A DNA stretch of 64,000 nt, from contig NZ_KB894099.1 in NCBI RefSeq assembly GCF_000374305.1, forward strand, positions 174,963-238,962. Direction: 5' to 3'. Within the stretch, counting starts at the first letter, position 1. Every line of letters begins with the position of its first letter. This document shows positions 26,273 to 33,910 of the stretch, in pieces. The position numbers were made by a program, and so were the translations under genes. The notes beneath the pieces are model-generated. The model did no database searches. It saw only the letters and a list, made by a program, of their open reading frames with translations, and was not told where the DNA came from. The stretch comes from Actinomadura flavalba DSM 45200. Its GTDB lineage: Bacteria; Actinomycetota; Actinomycetes; Streptosporangiales; Streptosporangiaceae.

Positions 26273-26791
26273 TCAGCGCTTGCTGTACTGCGGAGCCTTA
26301 CGGGCCTTCTTGAGACCGGCCTTCTTACGCTCGGGCACGCGCGCGTCGCGGGTGAGGAAGCCCGCCTTCTTCAGCGCGGGGCGGTAGTCGATGTTGCCGA
26401 ACTGGAGGGCGCGGGAGATGCCGAGGCGCAGCGCACCGGCCTGGCCGGTGGTGCCGCCGCCGGACACGCGGACGAGGACGTCGAACTGGTCCTCCAGGCC
26501 GAGCAGCACGAACGGCTCGTTCACGATCTGCTGGTGCACCTTGTTCGGGAAGTACTGGTCGAGGGAGCGGCCGTTGATCGTCCACTGACCGGTGCCGGGC
26601 ACGATCCGGACGCGGGCGATGGCCTGCTTGCGGCGGCCGGTGCCGGCGGCGGGGCCGGTGGCGACGGGCTGGCCGACGAGGCCGGCCTCGGCGGCGTCGG
26701 GGCTCTCGGTGCTGTACTCCGACGGGGCGTCTTCGTACGTGTCGATCTCGGCGCCCTCGACGGGCGTCTCGGTGCCGGACTGCTCGGTCAC
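26273..26791 (-). CDS. rpsI: 30S ribosomal protein S9
   Basis: 172 residues. The conserved S9 body starts at about residue 52 (GRRKQAIARVRI) and ends with the invariant KAPQYSKR tail that reaches the P-site tRNA. The first 50 residues form an acidic, Ser/Glu/Pro-rich extension, longer than in most bacteria but seen in many high-GC actinobacteria. It is second in the rplM-rpsI operon, 101 bp behind rplM, and followed by glmM. Confidence 0.97.
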   Translation of the reverse strand: MTEQSGTETPVEGAEIDTYEDAPSEYSTESPDAAEAGLVGQPVATGPAAGTGRRKQAIARVRIVPGTGQWTINGRSLDQYFPNKVHQQIVNEPFVLLGLEDQFDVLVRVSGGGTTGQAGALRLGISRALQFGNIDYRPALKKAGFLTRDARVPERKKAGLKKARKAPQYSKR

Positions 26792-26892
26792 GGTTCTCCT
26801 AGGAAGGTCTTCTGGCCAGGGCGGCGGACCCGCGTGCGTGCGGGCGCCCCGGCGGCCACTGTTGCGGAAGGTCGTACGGGGTGCTGCGGGTG

Positions 26893-27336
26893 TTACTGCG
26901 CGATCTGCTTGATCTCGAACGCCTCGGGCTTCTGCGCCTGGTGCGGGTGCTCCGGACCGGCGTAGACCTTCAGCTTGCCGAACATCTGGCGGCCGAGGCT
27001 GTTCTTGGGCAGCATGCCCTTGATCGCCTTCTCGACGGCGCGCTCGGGGTTCTTCTCCAGCAGGTCGCCGTAGGACACCGAGCGGAGTCCGCCCGGGTAG
27101 CCCGAGTGGCGGTAGGCGCGCTTCTGCTCACGCTTGTTGCCGGAGAGGGAGATCTTGTCGGCGTTGATGATGACGACGAAGTCACCGGTGTCGAGGTGCG
27201 GAGCGTAGATCGGCTTGTGCTTCCCCCGCAGCAACTGCGCGGCCTGGCTGGCGAGCCGGCCGAGCACGACGTCGGTCGCGTCGATGACATGCCACTGACG
27301 CTGAACGTCAGCGGGCTTAGGGGTGTACGTGCGCAC
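26893..27336 (-). CDS. rplM: 50S ribosomal protein L13
   Basis: The 147-residue start RTYTPKPADVQRQWHVIDA matches the family with GTG at 27336 and a GAAGG site nine bases upstream. The body has VLGRLASQAAQLLRGKHKP and YRHSGYPGGL; the length is normal. The reading frame remains open for another 177 nt upstream to GTG 27513, but that peptide is compositionally unlike L13. It heads the rplM-rpsI operon, driven by the promoter near 27570. Confidence 0.97.
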   Translation of the reverse strand: MRTYTPKPADVQRQWHVIDATDVVLGRLASQAAQLLRGKHKPIYAPHLDTGDFVVIINADKISLSGNKREQKRAYRHSGYPGGLRSVSYGDLLEKNPERAVEKAIKGMLPKNSLGRQMFGKLKVYAGPEHPHQAQKPEAFEIKQIAQ

Positions 27337-27556
27337 GGTCGTGGACCTTCGTTCCTTGTCGGCTGTCGGCACGCCCCACCACGGGTGGAGGGGCGCCTTG
27401 CGGCGGCGTAGACGTCCCGCCGACCGAGGGACGGCTTGGACTTGGCGCTCGCGGAGGCCGGAACCCGGTCCGAACGAGGGACCGGTGGCCGGCACACGGG
27501 CCTGCGTTCTCACCTGCCCGGACGGGGCACGGCGACGACACAGACCACGGCCCGCC
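27337..27556 (-). other. Long 5' leader of rplM
   Basis: About 215 nt lie between the probable transcription start and the rplM GTG. No gene is supported, although the rplM frame is open through most of it. Such a leader may carry autogenous control by L13 or S9; no specific structure was identified. Confidence 0.45.
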
Positions 27557-27586
27557 AGGATATCCGCCCGCGCGGACGCACGTCAA
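27557..27586 (-). promoter_or_regulatory. Sigma-70-like promoter of rplM-rpsI
   Basis: On the minus strand TTGACG (27586-27581) and TATCCT (27562-27557) are separated by 18 bp. Both boxes are close to the housekeeping consensus, and AT-rich words are rare here. It would give a leader of about 215 nt. Confidence 0.7.
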
Positions 27587-27768
27587 AGCAACCGGGAACC
27601 GCCCACACCGGCCACGTTCCGGCGGGTGCGCGGACCGCCGGGACGGCGGCGCTCCCCCGGTCGAACGGTCATTTAACAAGAATCCGGGCGCATCTGGGAC
27701 GAAGACGGTAGGGTGCCGCCCGACCGGTCCCCCGCCGGCATGACCCGGCCCGTCCCGAGGAGCACCCC

Positions 27769-28644
27769 CTGCCCTCCTCCCGCCGCCCCCGCCGTTCCGA
27801 CCCCTTCGCCCATCTCGACGAGCACGGCCGCGACCGGCCGGGCGAGCTGCGGCCCGCCCCGCGCCCGCCGCGCCGCTCCCGCTCCGGCGTGCTCATCGCG
27901 TCCGTCACCGCCGCCGGACTGGCCGTCGCGACCGGCGTCGTGCTCGACCGCGTCCTGCTGCCCGACGTGCGCACCGCACCCGCCGCGTCCACCGACGGCG
28001 CCGCCGAACGTCCCGCCGCCGACCCCCTGGCGGCCGACGAGCTCGCGCCGCGCGCCGCCGACCCCACCCGCGCCGCCGCCGCGCGGCCCGGATTCGCGAC
28101 CGCGCCGCCGCTCAAGGCCGTGCGCGGGCCCGTCGTGAAGCCGTCGGCGTCCGCGTCGGCGTCGCCGTCCACGTCCGCCCGTCCAGGCTCCGGCAACGGC
28201 GGCGGAGGCGGCGCGCCGGCGCCCAGGCCGCCGTCCGGCGGTGGCGGTGGCGGTGGTGGCGGCGGTGGCAACGCCGCCGAGGTGGCCGTGGTGTCGCTCA
28301 CCAACAAGGAACGCGCGAAGGCGGGCTGCCCCGCGCTGCGCACCGACGCGCGGCTCATGACGTCCGCGCGACGGCACTCCGCCGACATGTCCGCCAAGAA
28401 CTACTTCTCCCACGACTCGCAGAACGGCGACTCCCCGTGGAAGCGGATGGAGGACGCGGGCTACCGCAGCCCCGGCGCCGAGAACATCGCCAAGGGGCAG
28501 CGCACGGCCGCGTCCGTCATGGACGCCTGGATGAAGAGCCCGGGACACCGCGCGAACATCCTCAACTGCAAGCTCAAGGCCATCGGCGTCGGCATGGTGA
28601 GCAGTGGCGGACCGTACTGGACGCAGAACTTCGGCTGGTCGTGA
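27769..28644 (+). CDS. CAP/SCP-domain membrane-anchored exported protein (probable CTG start)
   Basis: About 291 residues: a basic head (SSRRPRRSDPFAHLDEH...RSRSG), one hydrophobic segment (VLIASVTAAGLAVATGVV) acting as anchor or signal, a low-complexity linker ending in a long Gly run, and a C-terminal CAP domain. The domain shows ARRHSADMSAKNYFSH, GENIAKGQ-like AENIAKG, SPGHRANIL and YWTQNFG. The frame has no ATG, GTG or TTG before GTG 27889, which lacks a ribosome site and would remove the basic head. CTG 27769 follows GAGGAG at ideal spacing. CAP proteins act at the cell surface; the activity is unknown. Confidence 0.8.
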   Translation: MPSSRRPRRSDPFAHLDEHGRDRPGELRPAPRPPRRSRSGVLIASVTAAGLAVATGVVLDRVLLPDVRTAPAASTDGAAERPAADPLAADELAPRAADPTRAAAARPGFATAPPLKAVRGPVVKPSASASASPSTSARPGSGNGGGGGAPAPRPPSGGGGGGGGGGGNAAEVAVVSLTNKERAKAGCPALRTDARLMTSARRHSADMSAKNYFSHDSQNGDSPWKRMEDAGYRSPGAENIAKGQRTAASVMDAWMKSPGHRANILNCKLKAIGVGMVSSGGPYWTQNFGWS

Positions 28645-28671
28645 CCGTGCGACGGCACGTCGTCCGAGGCC

Positions 28672-28692
28672 GGGCCGGGTCCGTTCCGGCCC
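28672..28692 (+). terminator. Hairpin after CAP-domain gene
   Basis: GGGCCGG (28672-28678) pairs with CCGGCCC (28686-28692) over a 7-nt loop, 28 nt after the stop. It also overlaps the region expected to hold the next gene's promoter. Confidence 0.4.
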
Positions 28693-28725
28693 AGGCTCCG
28701 GGCACGGTTGGGTAAGGTCACGGCC

Positions 28726-29859
28726 ATGGGTTACCCGGGCGATCAAGGCAATCCCGGCGGCGTTCCGTGGGAGCGGCGCGAACCGTGGGCTCCCGACGCG
28801 GAACGGTCCGGCGGCGCCCCCCGGGGCGACGACGGCTGGACGCCGCAGGGCGGCGGCCACACCGGCGGGCAGCCCGTCGTCGGACCGGCGTCCCGCATGG
28901 ACGGTCCGCCCCACGACGACCGCTTCGACGACCCGGGCGCGGCCACCCGGCACGCGCCGCCGAGCGCGTTCGGCGCCGAACCGCCGGAGGGCCTCCCCGT
29001 CGCGGGCCGCGCCGCCTGGCAGCAACAGGGCGGCGCGTACGACGACCCCGGCCCCTACGACGGCGGACGCTACGAGGGCCCGCCCGACGAGGGCTTCACC
29101 GACCGCGGCGACGACGCCCCGCGCCGGTCGCGGCGGCTGCCGCTCGTGATCGCCGGTGCCGCCGTCGCGGGCCTGGTGCTGATGGGCGCCGGATACGCGG
29201 GATCGTCCATGCTCCAGGACGACGAGAAGAAGCCCGCCCCCCAGGCGGCGCCCGCCGCCGAGACGCCCGAGCCGTCGGCGTCACCGAAGCCGAGCGTGTC
29301 CCCGCTCGACCCCGTCAAGCTCAAGAGCCGCGCCACCGACCCCAAGCCGATGACGCTCGCCGAGGCGTTCGGCAAGGCGACGTACACGGCGGGCGGCCAG
29401 AAGTACACGCGGACGGCGTGGAAGTCGGGCTCGTGCACCGGCGCGGTGACCGGCGCGTCGTTCGCGGCGGCGGTCAAGAAGGCCGGGTGCAGCCAGACGC
29501 TCCGCGCCACCTACGCGCGCAAGGACGGCAAGCTCGTCGGCACCGTCGGCGTCCTCAACCTCAAGACCGAGAAGGGCGCCAAGTACGCCGAGCGCGCCGC
29601 CGCCGCGCAGAACGCCTACCTGCGGCCCGTCCCGGGCGGCGGGCACAGCCGGACGATCGGCAAGGGCGAGGCGCTCGGCACCGCGCAGGCGCGCGGGCAC
29701 TACCTCGTGATGACGTGGGTCCAGCGGCCGGACGGCAAGAAGATCCCGGCCGCGCACCACAAGACGGTCGCGACGTTCGGCCAGCAGATGATCAAGGGAA
29801 GCAACCTCGGTTTCGCCCTCGCCTACCGGGAGACCGAAGGCGTCCCCTTCAAGAACTGA
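28726..29859 (+). CDS. Single-pass membrane protein with disordered head and exported two-Cys domain (paralogue 1)
   Basis: A 377-residue protein. Residues 1-135 are Gly/Pro/Asp-rich and disordered; a basic RRSRR stop precedes one helix (LPLVIAGAAVAGLVLMGAGYAG, about 138-160). The exported part has a Pro/Ala linker then a folded domain from ATDPKPMTLAEAF to the end, with Cys in GSCTGAV and AGCSQTL. ATG at 28726 is preferred over TTG 28708 because of the AAGG site. The next gene encodes a protein with the same architecture. The function is unknown; it may be an envelope sensor or scaffold. Confidence 0.85.
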   Translation: MGYPGDQGNPGGVPWERREPWAPDAERSGGAPRGDDGWTPQGGGHTGGQPVVGPASRMDGPPHDDRFDDPGAATRHAPPSAFGAEPPEGLPVAGRAAWQQQGGAYDDPGPYDGGRYEGPPDEGFTDRGDDAPRRSRRLPLVIAGAAVAGLVLMGAGYAGSSMLQDDEKKPAPQAAPAAETPEPSASPKPSVSPLDPVKLKSRATDPKPMTLAEAFGKATYTAGGQKYTRTAWKSGSCTGAVTGASFAAAVKKAGCSQTLRATYARKDGKLVGTVGVLNLKTEKGAKYAERAAAAQNAYLRPVPGGGHSRTIGKGEALGTAQARGHYLVMTWVQRPDGKKIPAAHHKTVATFGQQMIKGSNLGFALAYRETEGVPFKN

Positions 29860-29875
29860 GCGGTACGCAGAACTC

Positions 29876-31192
29876 ATGCCCGAACCAGTCGACCCCCGCG
29901 ACCCGGCGTCCCCGCCCCCCGTCCCGCCCGGCTTCGGTAGCCCGGACGAGGCGGCGGACGCGGACGAACCCGTCCTCCGCATCAAGCCGCGCGCCTTGGA
30001 GAAGCCCTGGTGGGCGACCGACGACGCGGCCCCGTCACCCGACGAGGAGCCCGCCGAGCGGCCCGAGGTGCCGCCGGGACGGCTCGTCGCGGGCGCGGGC
30101 TCCCCGGAGATCGACAGCCGCGGCGCGGTCCCGCGCCCGCCGGCCGTCTCCAAGTCCCCGGCCTACCCCGACACCGACCCGGACGGAATCCCGACCCTCG
30201 CCCCGCCGGAGCGGGACGACGCCCCGACGCGCAGCGACGATCCCGGCGAAGAAGCGGACGCGTCCACCGGCGAAGGCCCCCGCGACGACGCGGACGCCTC
30301 CACCCGCACCGACCTCCCCGCGGCGGCTCCCGAGAAGCCCCGCGACGACACCGAGACGCCCACCCGCACCGATCTCCCCGCGACGCCCGGCGTCCCGCCC
30401 GCCCCGTGGGCGGTGAACGCCGGAGCGTCCACGTCCGGAGAGTCCGTCGTGCCCGGCTTCGTGCCGGACGCGCCGCACAAGCCCGCCAACGCCGGAAAGC
30501 GACGCCGGGTCGCCGTGATCACCGCCGGAGCGGCCGTGGCCGTCATCCTCGGCGCGGGCGCCCTCGCCCTCGCCTTCGGCGGCGAGGACGAGCCCGTCGC
30601 GGCGCCGACGCGCAGCCCCGCCCCGGCGCCGACCACGCCCGCCGGACAGCCCCCGCTGCGGCCGACCGCCCCGGCGGAGGCGTCCCGGATCGACAGCGCC
30701 CGCACCGACCCGCGTCCGCTGGCGCTCACCGAGGTGTTCCCCGCGTCGGCGGTGACGCTGGACGGACGCGCCTACGTGCGCGACCGCGCCTCGGTCAACC
30801 ACGACTGCCGGCTGACCGCGCGCGGCGCGATGGCGGCGGCGCTGCTCCGGGAGAAGTGCGGCAGCGTCGTCCGCGTCACGTTCCTGGAGCGGGCGGGATC
30901 GGTCGCGGTGACCGCGGGCGTCGCCGTCCTGCCGACGAAGGCCGCCGCGCTCCGCGTCGGCCGCGCCGGAGACCCGAGCCGCTACGAGTGGTTCCGAGGC
31001 ATGGGCGGCAAGCGCTCCCAGCAGATCGACCGCGCGGGCGGCTACGCCGCCGCGACGGTCCGGGGCCGCTACGTCATCTACGCCTACGCCCAGCACCCCA
31101 CGGGCCGCCCCGACACCGACACCGCCGCCCTGAAGGCCGCGACGGCCCGCTTCATCGACTACACCGTCCGCCCGATCGACGCCCGCTCCTGA
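29876..31192 (+). CDS. Single-pass membrane protein with exported two-Cys domain (paralogue 2)
   Basis: 438 residues, 16 bp after its paralogue. A 200-residue acidic, Pro-rich head with repeated TRTDLPA motifs leads to a basic KRRR and one helix (VAVITAGAAVAVILGAGALAL, about 212-234). The exported domain runs from RTDPRPLALTEVF and carries Cys in HDCRLTA and EKCGSVV, aligning with the two Cys of the upstream protein. The two genes are surely a tandem duplication that diverged. They are convergent with the oxidoreductase gene, 13 bp away. Confidence 0.85.
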   Translation: MPEPVDPRDPASPPPVPPGFGSPDEAADADEPVLRIKPRALEKPWWATDDAAPSPDEEPAERPEVPPGRLVAGAGSPEIDSRGAVPRPPAVSKSPAYPDTDPDGIPTLAPPERDDAPTRSDDPGEEADASTGEGPRDDADASTRTDLPAAAPEKPRDDTETPTRTDLPATPGVPPAPWAVNAGASTSGESVVPGFVPDAPHKPANAGKRRRVAVITAGAAVAVILGAGALALAFGGEDEPVAAPTRSPAPAPTTPAGQPPLRPTAPAEASRIDSARTDPRPLALTEVFPASAVTLDGRAYVRDRASVNHDCRLTARGAMAAALLREKCGSVVRVTFLERAGSVAVTAGVAVLPTKAAALRVGRAGDPSRYEWFRGMGGKRSQQIDRAGGYAAATVRGRYVIYAYAQHPTGRPDTDTAALKAATARFIDYTVRPIDARS

Positions 31193-31205
31193 ACCGCGAC
31201 CGGCC

Positions 31206-32168
31206 TCAGATGATCAGGAGCGACTTGCCGACGGTCGCGCGCTCCGCGAGCGCGGCGTGCGCGTCGGCGGCGCGGTCGAGCGGATACGTGGCCCCGATCG
31301 CGGGCCGCAGCCGCCCGGCCGCCGCCAGTTCGAGCGCCCGCGCCAGCGGTTCCAGCGCCGAGGCCGCCTCGGGCGGCCCGTCCAGCAGCGGCGCGACCAC
31401 GGTCACGCCCCGCTTGGACGCCTCCGCCGCGTCGATCTCGGTGAGACCGTCCGACGCCCCATAGGTGACGAACCGCCCGCCGTCGGCGGCCGCGTCGAAC
31501 GCCGCGCGGCCGAGCGCGCCGCCCGCGCCGTCGAAGACGACGGCCGCGCCGCCCCCGGTCGCCTCGCGGACCCGCTCCACCCAGCCGGGCTCGGAGTAGT
31601 CCACCGCGATCTCCGCGCCGGACTCCTCCACCAGCGCCAGCTTCCGTTCACCGCGCGCCGCCCCGACGACGCGCGCCCCCGCGTCCCGCGCCCGCTGCAC
31701 CAGCAGCGACCCGGCGCCCCCGGCCGCCGCCGCGACCAGCACCCACGCGCCCGGCTCGATCTCCCCGAGCGACGCGATCCACAGCGCGGTCACACCGTCG
31801 TGCAGCACGGCCGCGGCCGTGCGCAGGTCCAGCCCGTCCGGGACGGGGACGACCCCGTCCAGCGACGCCACGATCCGCTCGGCGTACCCGGTCGATGACC
31901 GCGCGGCGACGCGCCGCCCGACCCAGCCCGGATCGACGCCCTCCCCGACTGCCACGACCACGCCCGCGCCCCCGCCACCGGGGACGTACGGTGTCTCGCG
32001 GGGGAAGGTGTCCCCGCCCCAGCCCTGCCGGAGCAGGGTGTCGAGGAAGATGACGTCGGCCGCGGCCAGCTCGACCACGACCTCTCCCGGCCCCGCCACC
32101 GGATCGGGCAGCTCCACCGGCGTCAGCACGTCCGGTCCACCGAATTCACGCACTACGACCGCGCGCAT
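31206..32168 (-). CDS. Zinc-independent quinone-oxidoreductase-like alcohol dehydrogenase (MDR family)
   Basis: A 320-residue medium-chain dehydrogenase/reductase. The GroES-like head (MRAVVVREFGGPDVL...) is followed by a Rossmann domain with AAAAGGAGSLLVQ and VDYSEPGW. The structural zinc Cys cluster is absent, as in quinone oxidoreductases (QOR, zeta-crystallin type), which use NADPH. ATG at 32168 has a GAGAGGGGG site; the longer frame upstream crosses the promoter. Its promoter carries a MerR/SoxR-type operator, suggesting induction by redox-cycling compounds or electrophiles. Confidence 0.9.
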   Translation of the reverse strand: MRAVVVREFGGPDVLTPVELPDPVAGPGEVVVELAAADVIFLDTLLRQGWGGDTFPRETPYVPGGGGAGVVVAVGEGVDPGWVGRRVAARSSTGYAERIVASLDGVVPVPDGLDLRTAAAVLHDGVTALWIASLGEIEPGAWVLVAAAAGGAGSLLVQRARDAGARVVGAARGERKLALVEESGAEIAVDYSEPGWVERVREATGGGAAVVFDGAGGALGRAAFDAAADGGRFVTYGASDGLTEIDAAEASKRGVTVVAPLLDGPPEAASALEPLARALELAAAGRLRPAIGATYPLDRAADAHAALAERATVGKSLLII

Positions 32169-32206
32169 GACGGCCCCCTCTCGTTCGTTCAACAACGGAC
32201 GAGACC

Positions 32207-32237
32207 ATCGTTCAACCTCAAGTTTGGTCGAGGTCAA
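32207..32237 (-). promoter_or_regulatory. MerR/SoxR-type promoter with 19-bp spacer and operator
   Basis: On the minus strand -35 TTGACC (32237-32232) and -10 AACGAT (32212-32207) are 19 bp apart, the overlong spacing that MerR-family activators correct. The spacer region holds an 18-bp imperfect palindrome (32216-32233). Read on plus, its left half is CCTCAAGTT, and it matches the enterobacterial SoxR box at 14 of 18 positions. Transcription would start about 32 nt before the oxidoreductase ATG. Confidence 0.7.
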
Positions 32238-32241
32238 GCGG

Positions 32242-33087
32242 TCAGACGTCCTCCACCGCGACGGCGGGCGAGAACGTGCGGACCCGGCGGGTCTGCTGCG
32301 CGCGCTGCGCGAGGTTCTCCGCGTCGGGATAGCGGACCTCCTCCAGCGTCAGCCCGTGCGCCGGGGCCACGTTCACCGACGAGTCGCGGACCCGCGCCGA
32401 CAGCACCTGCGACGGCCACTCCACGTCGCGCCGCCCGTCGCCCACCACCAGCAGCGCGCCGACCAGCGCGCGGACCATCGAGTGGCAGAACGCGTCGGCC
32501 TCGACCGTCGCCGACGCCAGGCGCGGGGCCTCGCGCGTCCACTCGTAGCGCAGCAGCTCGCGGATCGTCGTGGCGCCCTCGCGCTTGCGGCAGTACGCCG
32601 CGAAGTCGTGCTCGCCGACGAGCAGCGCGGTCGCGTCGTTCATCCGCTCGATGTTCAGCGGACGCGGATGCCAGACGACGTCGTGGCGGCGCAGCGGATC
32701 GACGCCGACCGGGTCGTCGCAGACGCGGTACACGTACCGGCGCGTCAGCGCGGAGAACCGGGCGTCGAAGCCGTCGGGCGCCACCGAGACGTTCCAGACG
32801 CGGACGTCGGCGGGCAGCAGTCCCGCCAGCCGCCGGGGCATCGCCGCGCCGACCGCCGAGTACGCCGCGACGGGCAGCACCACGTGCGCGACCTGGCCCC
32901 GCGCGTGGACGCCCGCGTCGGTGCGGCCCGCGACCGTCAGCATCGGAGCCGGGTCGAGCCGCAGCAGCTTGGCGAGCGCGTCCTCGATGACCCCCTGCAC
33001 CGTGCGCTGGCCGGGCTGCCGTGCCCAGCCCGCGAAACCGGCACCGTCATAGCCGATGTCGAGCCGGAGTCGCACGAGTGCGGTCAT
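32242..33087 (-). CDS. truA: tRNA pseudouridine(38-40) synthase TruA
   Basis: A 281-residue pseudouridine synthase acting on positions 38-40 of the tRNA anticodon arm. The catalytic Asp57 sits in AGRTDAGVHARGQV. The Tyr in RYVYRV and the C-terminal region also match TruA. ATG at 33087 starts the conserved RLRLDIGYDG; the open frame upstream is not part of the family. It closes the infA-rplQ ribosomal operon, 118 bp after rplQ, a standard bacterial arrangement. Confidence 0.96.
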   Translation of the reverse strand: MTALVRLRLDIGYDGAGFAGWARQPGQRTVQGVIEDALAKLLRLDPAPMLTVAGRTDAGVHARGQVAHVVLPVAAYSAVGAAMPRRLAGLLPADVRVWNVSVAPDGFDARFSALTRRYVYRVCDDPVGVDPLRRHDVVWHPRPLNIERMNDATALLVGEHDFAAYCRKREGATTIRELLRYEWTREAPRLASATVEADAFCHSMVRALVGALLVVGDGRRDVEWPSQVLSARVRDSSVNVAPAHGLTLEEVRYPDAENLAQRAQQTRRVRTFSPAVAVEDV

Positions 33088-33205
33088 CGCGGGGGTGTCT
33101 CCTTCGCCCTGGCCGTGCCGTTCGGATGGGGGCACCAGTCTCGCAAAGATCGGGCCCGCCGTCCCGTAGCGGAACGGCGGGCCCTTGCGCATGTCGCGCG
33201 ATCTC

Positions 33206-33736
33206 TTACTTCTCGGCGTCGGCCTCGGCGTCCGCCTTGGCCTCCGCGGCCTCCGCCTTCGCCTCCGCGGCCTCGGCCTTGGCCTCCGCGGCGTCCGCCT
33301 TCGCCTCGGCGGCGTCCGCCTTGGCGGTGGTGTCCTCGGCCGGAGCCGACTTGGCGGTCGTGCCGGTCGCCGCCGCCAGGGGCTCCTGCACCAGCTCGAT
33401 CACGGCCATGGGCGCGTTGTCGCCCTTGCGCGGGCCGAGCTTGGTGATGCGGGTGTAGCCACCCGGACGAGCCGCGAACTGCGGGCCGATCACCGTGAAC
33501 AGCTCGTGCACGACGCTCTTGTCGCGAATGACCTGCGCGACCTGGCGACGGTTGTGCAGGTCGCCCTTCTTGGCCTTGGTGATCAGCTTCTCCGCCAGCG
33601 GGCGGACCCGGCGGGCCTTGGCCTCGGTGGTGGTGATGCGGCCGTGCTCGAACAGCGACGTCGCCAGGTTCGCGAGGATCAGACGCTGGTGCGCGGCGCT
33701 ACCGCCGAGGCGGGCACCCTTGGTGGGCTGAGGCAT
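33206..33736 (-). CDS. rplQ: 50S ribosomal protein L17 with Ala/Glu/Lys tail
   Basis: 176 residues. The first 120 are a normal L17 (LGGSAAHQRLILANLATSLF, YTRITKLGPRKGD). The last 50 form a low-complexity extension made of AEAKADA-like units, predicted as a charged helix or coil. The tail is absent from E. coli L17, but similar ones occur in actinobacteria. It lies 174 bp downstream of rpoA, a gap holding two strong hairpins, and is followed by truA. Confidence 0.97.
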   Translation of the reverse strand: MPQPTKGARLGGSAAHQRLILANLATSLFEHGRITTTEAKARRVRPLAEKLITKAKKGDLHNRRQVAQVIRDKSVVHELFTVIGPQFAARPGGYTRITKLGPRKGDNAPMAVIELVQEPLAAATGTTAKSAPAEDTTAKADAAEAKADAAEAKAEAAEAKAEAAEAKADAEADAEK

Positions 33737-33783
33737 GTCTCGTCCTTCCTGCGCCGGCCGTATCAGGTACCGACGTCAGCTTG

Positions 33784-33807
33784 CCCCGGGGCCGGGCGGC
33801 CCCGGGG
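33784..33807 (-). terminator. Perfect 10-bp hairpin between rpoA and rplQ
   Basis: CCCCGGGGCC (33784-33793) and GGCCCCGGGG (33798-33807) flank a GGGC loop. There is no T-tract. It lies 48 nt before the rplQ start, so it may attenuate rplQ-truA expression relative to rpoA. Confidence 0.6.
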
Positions 33808-33881
33808 GTCGTGCTCCGAGGGTCAGTACTGTGCGTGTCACTTCGGGGGGACAACCCCCAGACCCCCGGCAGCAGCACTGC

Positions 33882-33910
33882 CGAAAACCTCCGCTGCGCT
33901 GCGGTTTTCG
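33882..33910 (-). terminator. Hairpin immediately after rpoA stop
   Basis: CGAAAACC (33882-33889) pairs with GGTTTTCG (33903-33910) around a 13-nt loop that can itself form CCGC/GCGG. The stem starts at the base after the rpoA stop codon. AAAA/TTTT runs inside the stem are unusual for this DNA. Adjacent 33840-33880 is rich in G and C runs. Confidence 0.6.

Noticed and set aside
27340..27513. An N-terminal extension of L13 starting at GTG 27513
   Set aside because: L13 of 147 residues from GTG 27336 is full length. The upstream part is leader RNA with unrelated composition.
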